NCBI GenBank assembly: GCA_026874595.1
Contig: CM049307.1
Span: 28,866,362 to 28,930,361, forward strand
Source of the DNA: Sipunculus nudus
Taxonomy: Eukaryota > Annelida > Sipuncula > Golfingiida > Sipunculidae
DNA length: 64,000 nt
Reading direction: 5' to 3'
The stretch's first letter is position 1. Each line of letters starts with the position of its first letter. Positions 10,423 to 20,758 of this stretch are shown here, piece by piece. The position numbers were made by a program, and so were the translations under genes. The notes under the pieces are model-generated. The model searched no databases. It was not told the DNA's origin and worked only from the letters and a program-made list of their open reading frames with translations.

Positions 10423-11067
10423 GGCAGGGTCAGGTAAAACCTGTTGATGCTAAAATAAGTGCTATTTCTGCATTTCCTAGACCAGAAAACAAAAAGCAAA
10501 TGATGGGTTTTCTTGGTATGGATACTACAGGAAGTTTTGTCCAAATGTTTCTGCTGTAGCTGAACCTTTGTCTAATTTTTTAAAGAAGAAACAAAAGTTT
10601 GTATGGAGTGTTCAGCGTGTAAATGCATTTAAGAATTTGAAAACAATTCTGCAAAGTTCACCAGTTTTAGCAGCTCTAGACTTTTCTGTACCTTTAAAGA
10701 TAGCTGTAGATGCTAGTAATACTGCTGCTGCTGCTGTGTTGTTACAAGAAGGCAATGATGGCATAGATCATTCAATTTGTTATTTCTCAAGAAAGATTAA
10801 TGCAAACCAGAAAAACTACTCCACTTTTGAAAAACAATGTTTGGCTTTGATTTTGGCGTTGCAACATTTTGAAGTTTATGTTACTTCATCAGTCAGGCCT
10901 ATCATTGTCTTCAGTGATCACAATCCCCTCACATTCATGAACAAGTTGAAGTGTAAAAATAAAAAAAAAAATGTTGAGATAATGTTTGTTCTTACAGGAT
11001 TAATCTCTTGATATCATGTACATTAAAGGGAAAGACAATGTACTTGCTGATGCTTATCGAGATGTTT
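10423..11067 (+). pseudogene. pol: RT thumb and RNase H, broken
   Basis: After the frame break, RT connection sequence (PRPENKKQ, near 10480) leads into RNase H. The open piece at 10568-11011 has the first Asp in IAVDASNTA, the Glu in STFEKQCLALILAL and the next Asp in VFSDHNPLTF, the catalytic set that degrades RNA in RNA/DNA hybrids. The C-terminal part (the LADSLSR region in copy 2) is damaged by an A-run at about 10960-10970. Confidence 0.82.
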
Positions 11068-11140
11068 ATGAAATGTTGTAAACAAGGTGTTTATGTAATG
11101 TTGTTTTTTGAGATGTAAAAATTTAGTGATTGTGATCGCA

Positions 11141-11174
11141 AAAAGAAAGTTTTCCGTGAAAACTTTCTTTTTTC
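11141..11174 (+). other. conserved hairpin before the polypurine tract
   Basis: AAAAGAAAGTTTTC and GAAAACTTTCTTTT form a perfect 14-bp stem with a CGT loop, just upstream of the polypurine tract. The same stem is kept in copy 2 (47183-47213) although the surrounding sequence has drifted. Confidence 0.7.
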
Positions 11175-11178
11175 TTAC

Positions 11179-11189
11179 AGCAGGGGGAG
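11179..11189 (+). promoter_or_regulatory. polypurine tract
   Basis: AGCAGGGGGAG lies directly before the 3' LTR (TGTTACAGG at 11190). This is the expected plus-strand primer site of an LTR retrotransposon. Copy 2 has AGAAGGGGGAG at the same place. Confidence 0.75.
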
Positions 11190-11920
11190 TGTTACAGGTG
11201 CCCTTTTTATTATGTGACACGGGCGTAACTCCTGTTGTGGCACTCGTGTCTGGCCGCGTATTATATTCTATGTTTAATCCGTACTGGTTGAACTCTCGTT
11301 GTTATGTTTAGCCTTGGGTTTTCACGCTTGGTCGTGGGTCACGTGATGAGCCTGGTATGTGGAGATACACAGCGCTGTTTTTCTGGAAAATTCCTGAAAC
11401 GCTGTAGACTGTGTTGTGCAAGATCTTATAGACTGTTCGAGAAGTGGAAAATTCTCGGCTTGAGGTGGGAAGGTATATAAATGGGTGTGTTTTAGAACGG
11501 AAGAGAACAGCAGAGCAGATTCCAGCGGACGCAGAAGCGTGTGTCAGGACCTTATCCGACGAATACGGCAATAATAGATATTCAAAGACCTTCTCCTGGA
11601 TTTTATACATTTGGACTTCAGTTTACTTTCTGGGTTGTTGCAAGAACTTTCCACTGGACTGTCATTCTCCGTGAGTTTACATTTAAAGGACTTATCGTTG
11701 TGATGGTGTTTGTACCCAGGTACTGTGCACATTATTTTCTATGTGATTGTATTTATTTGTTGTTATACCGCTGTTTTACTGTATAATTGTATTGATTTTG
11801 TGTATTGTAATGTTAAGGTTGTTTTAAGAAAAAATGTTACAGAATCTGATTTTTTTATCTCCATTACAAAACTTGTGTTCATCACACATACGTGATCTGC
11901 TTATATTAGGTTCCGTAACA
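11190..11920 (+). repeat. 3' LTR of copy 1
   Basis: A 731-bp direct repeat of 5324-6117 with the same TG...CA ends and TATA box. It differs by scattered substitutions and by loss of about 75 bp around 11830. Confidence 0.92.
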
Positions 11921-11974
<54 letters not shown>

Positions 11975-12057
11975 TAGAAGTATATAGGTGCAGAACGAAT
12001 CTAACAGTGCTCCATTAGCCTGATGCTAAGAGCTGATACACAGAATTTACAACGAAA

Positions 12058-12153
<96 letters not shown>
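11921..12153. repeat. TA and AG microsatellites around a short unique core
   Basis: (TA)n at 11921-11972, (AT)n at about 12063-12110 and (AG)n at 12110-12153, separated by about 90 bp of unique sequence. Confidence 0.9.
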
Positions 12154-12156
<3 letters not shown>

Positions 12157-12274
12157 TTTTACACAACAAGAAGGCACTTATGTTCTCTAATAAGTTATGG
12201 GGCTCAAGTTTCCTGCAATGTCTCCAATATTACATCCTAAGGATCGAGCTCAATGTCTCCTGACATCAGTGCTA

Positions 12275-12338
12275 CACTAGATCTAATTGGTGCTCGGTAA
12301 AACACCGGTGTTTAACCGAGCTCCAATTGGATCTAGTG
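12275..12338. repeat. 64-bp near-perfect palindrome
   Basis: CACTAGATCTAATTGGTGCT pairs with the inverted arm ending GGATCTAGTG. The centre is CACCGGTG at 12303-12310, with no loop and a few mismatches. It could extrude as a cruciform or be a foldback-type insertion. Confidence 0.75.
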
Positions 12339-12848
12339 CAATACCAGTTAGTCTCTCATTCCCAAATTATACGGATGGTAAAACGTGAAACAACAAAACT
12401 CCCTCTTCTTTAGAAAACTTTATATTGAAATAAGTCCCAAATCTGAGGATACAAGTATAAAGAATTCCCTGTTTTTTTTTTAAGTTTAACCCTAATTATA
12501 ATAAGTGAAATTGCGGGAGGACCGTACCAACCGAGAGGACCGGTGGAGGAGGGGGGGGGGGGATAGCCCCTGAATAACTGGCTTTAAATAAGCTACAACG
12601 TAAAATCCCGACTACTTATTCCGCGTTAATTCATGCGCACACACATTTAGGCCATATATAACCTGGCAGACCGCCGGCTTTGAATATTAGATTTCATTTC
12701 ATCAAGACTATTCTATACATGATGACCACTGACCAGAAAAAAACAACATCGGTTTAGTATTTAGCTAAAATTTCTATTATCCACTCCCTTTAATTATTTA
12801 ATGATCAGCTGGACTGTTCTGAACTTCCGTTGCTTGATAAGATCAGCA
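12339..12848. other. no gene seen
   Basis: Mixed sequence with a poly-G run at about 12549-12561. No supported frame or repeat boundary. Confidence 0.4.
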
Positions 12849-12860
12849 GCTGCATCACCT

Positions 12861-12867
12861 TATAAAG
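12861..12867 (+). promoter_or_regulatory. candidate TATA box
   Basis: TATAAAG in a GC-rich setting about 115 bp before an ATG at 12976 whose product begins like a signal peptide. Promoter function is inference. Confidence 0.25.
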
Positions 12868-12975
12868 CAGCAGCCCTTCCGTTGACCAGTCGACAGTTCC
12901 TGGCTTAACCTAGGTCTCCCCATCAAATCGTAGACGGTGATAAAGTCTGAGCGCAGCACGCCGATACACGTCTCT

Positions 12976-13125
12976 ATGCTTCATTCAATAAGGCTAACGC
13001 TCTCCGTATCAGTGACTACACTTACAGTGACCAGCGGGCCAGATCTCAACCAGGCTGATTCCAAGTTCCAGGAAACCCCAACTAATAAAAAATTGATACT
13101 CCCGCGAGATGTATGGGTTCATTAG
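12976..13125 (+). CDS. hypothetical small secreted-peptide ORF
   Basis: A 49-codon frame. Residues 1-21 (MLHSIRLTLSVSVTTLTVTS and on) have a short basic start and a hydrophobic Ser/Thr/Leu/Val core, similar to a secretion signal. A polar segment with KK before LILPRDVWVH follows, reminiscent of a processed peptide precursor. A TATA box lies about 115 bp upstream. No known peptide family is recognised, no second exon was found, and a frame this short is easily random. Confidence 0.2.
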   Translation: MLHSIRLTLSVSVTTLTVTSGPDLNQADSKFQETPTNKKLILPRDVWVH

Positions 13126-14071
13126 AGTCATTCCTTGTAAAGACCTGAGACTTCATTTGTGTTGCCTGGCTAAGCAGCTGGAGTATATACAGGGCTCCGC
13201 GTTCAGCCCTATGAGACCTGCACGGCTGTAACGAAAATTTAATAGCCAATGCGATTCTGAGCGGAAGGTTCAGGTCGCCGTATCGCTTTACTTTTGATAC
13301 CGAGTTGGGAATCGGCGTAGCGTAATGTGAAGGTCCTTGTTTCGTTAGCTGATTGCGTCCCCCGCGCGTCTGGGCGAACCACACCTGGGTTATTGCTGCG
13401 TGTCCAGTCATCTTTATGCCTACCTTAAAGTTCCGTCATGTTCCTACAGTGACGTATCACTTCATATCAATTCACCCCCTCACCTTATTCACCTACGCAA
13501 TCAAGGTGTCAGACAAATCACAGAGTTTATTATAAAACCTCACGCCAACATTGTTTGTTATATACCGATATACCAAACATGGTGTTTGAATATTATGATG
13601 AGCTTTCGCCATCCTTGCGAAAAATACCTGTAATTTCTAACATAATTAACTACCTAACAGAAACGTGACTTTACCTTCATTTGACAGGAACAATTATTTT
13701 CTTCAGAGTATGATTGTGTTTGTTTGTATGTGTAAACGAACATGTATAGGCTACATTAAGCTAAGTACTTAATTAAAACACACGCTAGTTTAAGTCAGCA
13801 ACAGTATGACTTTGACGTAATATCCCCTGCCGTCACTCCACTAGCTCACGTGTACAACTCTACTGAGACGTTTGAGTGAGAACAAACGAAGAGAAAACAG
13901 TAGGTCCTTGATTTTATTTCAATACAATATGAATTATATCTTTATGTATTCTTTTCACATCCCCTTATATAACCATATAAGTATCAACGTGCATATTACT
14001 ATATTACTATATATGCATCCATCTACGCATTAAGGTTCTGCCCTACAAACCGGATGAAATTAAAGTAACTG

Positions 14072-14108
<37 letters not shown>

Positions 14109-14738
14109 TAGTATGAAGAAAATGAAAAAGAGGCTCGTATAGAAACTCTCAGTGTATAATGGTAACGATTATCCAAGCAGCATTCTACTTCTGAGGAGAC
14201 AAATTGATCATTTGACTAGTGTGAGAAAACCTGATAAGAGAGATTACTTTTCCTCACAAACCTATTTTAGTCGTGCTTCAGATAAATGTTGGAGCGGCTA
14301 AGAGATCAGTCTAAACATCTTTGGATGGAGCAAATTAAATTCTCTCTTCTTCCTTGCACAGAGCTTTCCGAGAATACGACCGGAGAGTATTCAGTTAAAA
14401 CATGTAGGCTGATTGAAATCCCTGGAGGGTTGTTCAATCAGCGGGACGCACGCTGACAGATCCAATAGTTACAATCATCATCCAATAAGACTAACTGGGT
14501 ATTCAGTTTGCCGGAAGAGCGTCATCACCGGCGTGTGACAAACTGACGACCTGTCATTACTCTGTGAGAGGATTCAAGCCAAAGTTTTATTTGCCCGAAA
14601 GATTCTATGATTAGTGTCATTAAACACTTTAATTATAACGATCTCACTTAAGAACTGGTCTCAAAATAGATATAAACATTAAGTTTACAGATGAGAGCCA
14701 ATTAGAACTATTGGTCGGATATCGGACACGAACACACA

Positions 14739-14779
<41 letters not shown>

Positions 14780-16080
14780 AAAAAAAATATTGGCAATATC
14801 AATATGTCGTAGCATATTTATTTTCAACGATAATGTACCACTTTCCTTAAAAAAATCATTCAAGGTAACGTCAGTGTCCAATCAAAGTTTCCTATCTTGA
14901 ATGACTAATGTAAAAAGGGGGCATGACATGAACTGTTGAACATATATATAGAACTATATTATAGGAATAAAATTAAACACAAAAAACCCCAATAGGTCCA
15001 ATGTCTTCTCATGATTTTTCATCAAGATCTAGAAGGGACTCACGTGAGGTTTTGGGAAAGAACCCGCAGGGAAAAGGTATTACCATTAAATGTAAAACAA
15101 ACCATTTTCATTTTAAATACATTTATAACACATCAATTACCTTAGTTATTACACTAAATGTAACATTACTACCAAGAATATTCCTCTCAGATCACTTTTC
15201 AGCTGTGATTGCTCAGTATGAAAATGTCTTAAAGTGAACTGATGATTCAAATGTTGAAATGTTCCAACCGCTCCGTTCGTACATTTAGGTGACATACTTA
15301 GGTGCGTTGTATACTTTGTATTCTCAGGGCATTTCGGATATATCCAATCAAGAATCGATGAGATTTTGATGTGGATCTGGCCCATGCTGGATTCAGAAAC
15401 GTGACCAAGAAATAGTAATAAATGTACAGAACCTGGAAATATGGGCAGAGTAGGTGAATGCGATCACATGGTAGATGCTTGCATTCCTTAGAATGCAGAT
15501 ATCTAGCTAAGGTATGTTCCTTGCACGCGCTGTTTAACAAAGACAATTTGACCATATAAAGGGGACATTCACCGTGGGACCTGCTGAGCTGGTATATTTC
15601 AGGAAGAACGGCAGAGCTTACACTTTACTTGTCCACTCATGGAGACGCAACTCTGTGAATAACATACGAGACAGTTAAACACAGCTATATCCACGATCAA
15701 TCAGAGATTCACTGGCTAAAATCTTAACTTGCAGCCAACCGGGCCTCTAAAAAACCCCACCCCTACGCACCAAATAACGTTAGACATTATGGTGTATTAT
15801 TTCTAAAAAAAACCGGGCACGTTTGAAATGTTGCTACAGCGCTCTGTGTTTTGTAAGTATTTTGAAAGTTTCTTTAGTATTCATATGATCTTAGATACCA
15901 TCTGACGATTAGATCTGTTGGAAAATGTATCGTGAATTAGACCAGAAAAGCAGCGTGGTTGGCATTATTTTACTTAAGAATTGAGTGAAATAGGAGGCAT
16001 TAGGAACAGGTTGACCGATAAAGCACGTGTATGTTACAACGAAAGCTGAAGTTAAGTACAGCTTAGCATTCATTAGGTAA
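13126..16080. other. no gene seen; microsatellites
   Basis: AT-rich unique sequence with (AT)n at about 14076-14103 and (CT)n at about 14740-14775. Open frames such as 13411-13082 (minus, about 109 codons) are within chance length and show no domain. Confidence 0.45.
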
Positions 16081-17625
16081 AGAAGGTAGTACCTTTCGAG
16101 GAAGACAAACAGGAATATCAGAGGTAGTGAGGTATAGGAGCGGGAAGATATAGGTCAGTCAGGTAAGGAAGTACACAGGAGGTTGTGAGGTAAATGAAGA
16201 CATAGATAGACCAGAGAAAGAAGAACACAGGAAGTTGCGAGGCACAGGAACACATAGATAAACCAGAGGAAGAGGTACACAGAATGTATGTTGTAAGTAA
16301 AGGAAGACAAACAAAAGCAAGAGAAGGAAGTATACAGTGAGTTGTGAGGAAAAGGAAGACATCCACAGGCCAGAGAAAGAGGCACACAGGAGGTTGTGAC
16401 GCAGAGTCAGATATAGATAAGCCAGAGAAAGAGGTACACAGGAGGCTGCAAGGTAAAAGAAGATAAACATAAACCAGAGAAGGAAGTACATATGAGGTTG
16501 TAGGGTACAGGAAGACGGAGTTAAGTCAGAGAAGGAAGTACACACTAGGTTGTGGCGTACACGAAGACATAGATAAGCCAGAGAAGGAAGTACACAGGGG
16601 GTTATGAGGTACAAGAAGACATAGATTAGCCAGACAACCAGTTACACATGCAGGTGATTGTGATGTACAGTAAGACATAGATAAGCCTGATAAGGAGATA
16701 CACAGGAGTATGTGACGTACAGAAAGACATAAATAGTTCCGATAAAGAGGAAAACAGGAGGTTGCTAGGTAATGAAAGACAAACATTAGCCAGAGACGGA
16801 AGTATACAGGAGGTTGTGACGTACAGGAAGACATAGATAAACCAGAGAAAGAGGTACACATGAGGCTGTAAGGTAAAGGAAGATAATAAACATAAACCAG
16901 AAAAGGAAGTACATATGAGGTTGTAGGGTACAGGAAGACATAGTTGAGCAAGAGAAGGAATTACACAGGAGGTCGTGGCGTACACGAAGACATAAATAAG
17001 CCAAAGAAGGAGGTAACCAGGAGGTTATGAAGAACGGGAAGACATAGATTAACCAGACAAGCAAGTACATATGCAGGTGATAGTGAGGTACAAGAAACAT
17101 AGATAGGCCCCAGAATGAGTAACACAGGACGTTGTTAGGTAAAGAAAGATAAACATTAGCCAGAGATGGAACTATATAGGAGGTTGTAACGTTCAGCAGA
17201 CATAGATAAGCCAGAGAGGGAAGTACACAGGTGGTTGTGAGGTACAGGAAGACATAGAAAAGCCAGAGAAGGAAGTACACAAAAGGTATGTTGTAAGGTA
17301 AAGGACGATAGACAGAAGCCAGACAAGCAAGTACACATGCAGGTGATTGTGAGGTATAGTAAGACATAAATAAGCTAGATAAGGAGATACACAGGAGTTT
17401 GTGAGGTACAGAACGACATAGATAGCCCTAGAAAGAGGTACACCGGAGGTTGTTAGGTAAGATAAACATTAGCCAGAGAAGGAAGTACATAGGAGGTCGT
17501 AACATACAGGAAGACATAAATAGGCAAGAGAAACAGATACACATTTTTTTTAAGGTAAAGGATGATAAACATAAGCCAGCGCTTGAAGGTTGTGAGGTAC
17601 AGGAAGACAGATAACCCAATTAAGA
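16081..17625. repeat. minisatellite, about 52-bp unit with higher-order repeat
   Basis: About 28 units of roughly 51-56 bp, built around GGAAGTACACAGGAGGTTGT, GAGGTACAGGAAGACATAGA and TAAGCCAGAGAAGG. Blocks of about eight units recur: 16430-16590 closely matches 16852-17012, giving a higher-order period near 420 bp. The purine-rich plus strand makes hydrophobic, Cys/Ser/Leu-rich open frames of 141-193 codons on the minus strand, which follow the repeat period. Confidence 0.9.
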
Positions 17626-18425
17626 TGTTGTGAGGTTCCAAAAGAGATAAATTGAAGTACGAGTTTCACCTTAGGTAGTGAGTACAGCCAGCCACAGCTC
17701 CAGCGTGAGGTACACCAGAGTTAAAGATGTACGGGAAGACTGGGGTTGACGTTCGAGAGTCAGTAATGAAAGGTGGGCTTTGGACTTGGATGGAACTGGG
17801 CCAATTACCTTGAACTTTGAGGGCAGGTGATTGAGAGCAAATGAAGACCAGCATATCTACGATTTCTGACAATGGTTTACAGAAAAGCTGATGTCCGCAT
17901 TATTAATACAATGGCAGGTAAGGCAAGTTTCCAAGGTTTTAGGTCCAAGAGAAGTGATATTGGGACAGTTTGAGGTTAAAAGCTCTTAGCAAAGCACTCA
18001 CACCTGAGACTTGCCTTCACGGTAACGTCGGTAACGGCGGAGACAAACTTGACGCAACAAATTTAGCTACAGACTTGTACACGCCCTCACAGTGACGGGG
18101 CAAGCATTGTCAGCACTTACGTCTCTAGACGACGACGGACACTTACGTGTGTTATGTATTTTATTGGATCTTGTGCAATGATTTTTTTTTATAAATGTGT
18201 TAGCCTAGATATTCAGTAGAAAAACTTCTCAATAACCATTGGGTTATTGAAAATAATCTAAGAAAACTTACGATTATTGATTTGGCACCAGTAGGAAAGT
18301 GTAACACTGAGTATAACTGACCCTCGCGCTTTCCAACAAGTGACCGATGGGTCAGCATGCTCACTGGAACAGTTATGGCCTTAACACAAATTTTTTGTCT
18401 CTCAAAGAAACACATGCCAGTAGGT
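17626..18425. other. no gene seen
   Basis: Unique sequence between the minisatellite and the hAT-like element. No supported feature. Confidence 0.4.
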
Positions 18426-18433
18426 GTAGATAG

Positions 18434-19324
18434 TAGGGCTGTGTATCGGTCCGCCTCTTCCGGTACAATACGTATTGCGATACAGTTAATTCGATACCGA
18501 TACGTATTGACGATACGTTTCATTTTTCTTCGTATATCATTCCTAGATAAAAGTTCTGTTTCTTGTTTTTATATGTTTTTTTTTTTTATTTTAACATACC
18601 ACGTATTAAGTATGCTATGCTCTTAAGCAGCTTAAGTTTGATGTTAAATAAATAAACAAACCAGTTGATTTTAATTATCAAATTCTATCTTATCAAGACT
18701 AACAAAAAGCCTTTTTCATCCCCCCCGAAATTATGCACAAACACTGTTTCATTGCATTTGGTTTGGAGGTTCTTAGGCTATATTTTTTATGTTATGTAAT
18801 TACACTGTTTTGTTTTACATCTATTGTCGAACCCGGGAGTTCCGAGTAACCTTTGACCGGCTGTGTAAATAAAAAAAAAGTTGGAGATAAAATGATTTAT
18901 CATAAGCGAATAAGTGCCCTGCTCAGGTCACAGAATTGAAATATATATATATATAATATAAAGATAGGATATATAGGTGAATGTACCTTATTCCTAATAA
19001 CAATATGTGATGTGAATATCAGTTTCATTAATAAAGAGGAACGTCAGTATCATTCTTTTTTTATCGCTAACATGCGCCTGTTTGTTATGGAAATACTGAC
19101 GTGCATGCGTATGTACATTTATTGATGGGTCTTAAAAGCCAAAGCAACAAATATACAGTGCATTTAGATTTATAAATCGTCATGGTTATATTCAAGTAAG
19201 AGTTATATCTCTATTCATTAGCAATCAATCGATACGACCAATACAGCATGCAACGCATTTCGGTTATCGTATCGACGCCGTGTATCGATTCGTATCGATA
19301 TATCGATATATTGATACAGCCCTA
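18434..19324. mobile_element. non-autonomous hAT-like element
   Basis: The 891-bp element has terminal inverted repeats TAGGGCTGTGTATC (left) and the inverse of TAGGGCTGTATC (right). Subterminal zones are packed with CGATACG/TATCGAT motifs, as expected for transposase-binding sites. A perfect 8-bp duplication GTAGATAG flanks it (18426-18433 and 19325-19332); 8-bp duplications are typical of hAT elements. No transposase frame is present. Confidence 0.85.
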
Positions 19325-19346
19325 GTAGATAGCAAAGGAGTAGATA

Positions 19347-20075
19347 GTGTATACGGTTATGTCTTTATTTTGAATTTTCATATAGATTTTTGCAAACATA
19401 CTTTTTTCATAACTTTGGATAATAACTAAAAATCGATGTTTGCATTTTGCCTTCCGTCATCTTGTATAAATGGCGGCCACATTAAAACCAGGGTTATATA
19501 TCACTCAAACCCGTCATTTTAGACCAGGGTAAGGCAAGAACAATTTGATAATCCTCAATATAAAAAACTTCTATTGGTTGATTCCGGGAGGTTTTTCCTG
19601 TAGAATAAATTTCTGCTACCAAAAATGTTGTACTGTACATATTGAATTAGATAATTTGCATAAATTTGCACATTTAAATGAAACAGTTTAATAAATCATA
19701 TAATAAATAAAACTATTAAATAATTAGCTTTTAATAGCAAGAGTAAAGCATTTTGGATACAAAATATTCAAATTAGATTGGATATAACGTGTATCTATAT
19801 AATTTATTTTAATTTTAAATAATAAAATATGCAAATTAGACAGATTTTTGAGATTGAAGTAGCGTCTTTTAATAAAATCATAATGACGGAAACAGATGTT
19901 AAATAATTCACTTTTTAAGTAATATGTGTTGTTTCAATTTTAAAGCTAATTTACATATTTGTGTCATTTTTTTTTTTATCTAATATGCATATACAATTAC
20001 ATTTGCATATATTTGTCCAATGGGAACAGCGATGCTCAGGCTAATTTGACTTTTTTAAAACTGAATGTAATTTAG
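19347..20075 (+). repeat. left inverted arm
   Basis: Inverse of about 25730-26452 with many substitutions and indels; very AT-rich, no coding frame. The inner limit is approximate. Confidence 0.6.
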
Positions 20076-20598
20076 AAACATATACAAGTATTAAGCGTGG
20101 TTTGTCTACTTCCTTGGGTAATTGGTCATCCCCTTAGTTGTCCAATGAATAAAAAATTATTATATAAAAAGTATATAACAAATGAGCCGCGTTTTAATTG
20201 GTCTTACCCTCCAGGAGACCACTGAATATGTAATAAGCTAATTAGCATATGTAAGGGGCGACGGGTCATATATTACCACAATATTTTACCATAAGTGAGC
20301 GGTTATGAGGTGTAGAGGGTGTTAAACTCATGTCTGGTGATGCCTTGCTGAAAAAGAATGAATATTTATCCTTTTCAGGTTTTAGGATGTGTGATGCATA
20401 TGCCTTCGATCATGTTCTTTTATTCCGATTCTTCTCAGGGCAACCGATAATTATACCAAATATCAATAACATCGATTATTGATTCTTGTCAAAGCTATGG
20501 ATTATCATATGTGTCTTCTTGTATCGACTGATACATCTGGGCTATATAACGAGCCAGCTTATACATGTGAATGAAAGTCTTAAAAGGCACATATACTA
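20076..20598. other. no gene seen
   Basis: Unique AT-rich sequence between the left arm and the solo LTR. Confidence 0.4.
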
Positions 20599-20758
20599 TG
20601 TTGGGGAACCTAATATAAACAGATCACGTAGTCGTGACGAGCATAAATTCTGTTATGGAGATAAAAAAAATCAGATTCTGTAAAACTAGGAGGCGTGAAA
20701 TGTCTTGGGGAATGATTAAAGAAGTCATTGGTTTTTGTTAACAAATAATTATAATATA
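20599..20758 (-). repeat. solo LTR, U5 part
   Basis: Minus-strand LTR related to the Gmr1-like copies: its U5 end (inverse of GAACC...TGTT) and the segment around GTGAAATGTCTTGGGGAATG are kept. It stops abruptly at 20758 and resumes at 22805, on the other side of the Helitron. The rejoined sequence matches the intact LTRs at the same length with one substitution. Confidence 0.85.

Larger units (their letters stand above)
5324..11920 (+). mobile_element. Ty3/gypsy LTR retrotransposon, Gmr1-like order, copy 1
   Basis: The 6.6-kb element is bounded by LTRs that start TGTTACAGG and end TTCCGTAACA. It has an exact tRNA-Pro primer-binding site and a polypurine tract. Domains in order are gag capsid, zinc knuckle, aspartyl protease, integrase, reverse transcriptase and RNase H. 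Integrase before RT is the Ty1/copia-like order described for the Gmr1 clade of Ty3/gypsy elements; the gag motif (YELVPEAYRQ) and protease motif (LRDTGSGQ) also fit that group. The flanks give ATAT on both sides (5320-5323 and 11921-11924), consistent with a 4-bp target duplication, though this lies in a TA microsatellite. Stops, frameshifts and deletions in every domain make it non-autonomous now. No envelope gene is seen. Confidence 0.9.

Noticed and set aside
5324..11920. Endogenous retrovirus with envelope
   Set aside because: No frame or remnant between RNase H and the 3' LTR resembles an envelope gene; only about 120 bp of untranslated sequence remain there.
16159..17367. Minus-strand frames of 141-193 codons with hydrophobic Cys/Ser/Leu repeats resembling a membrane protein
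   Set aside because: They track the 52-bp minisatellite period in overlapping frames; no start context, no non-repeat ends, no domain.
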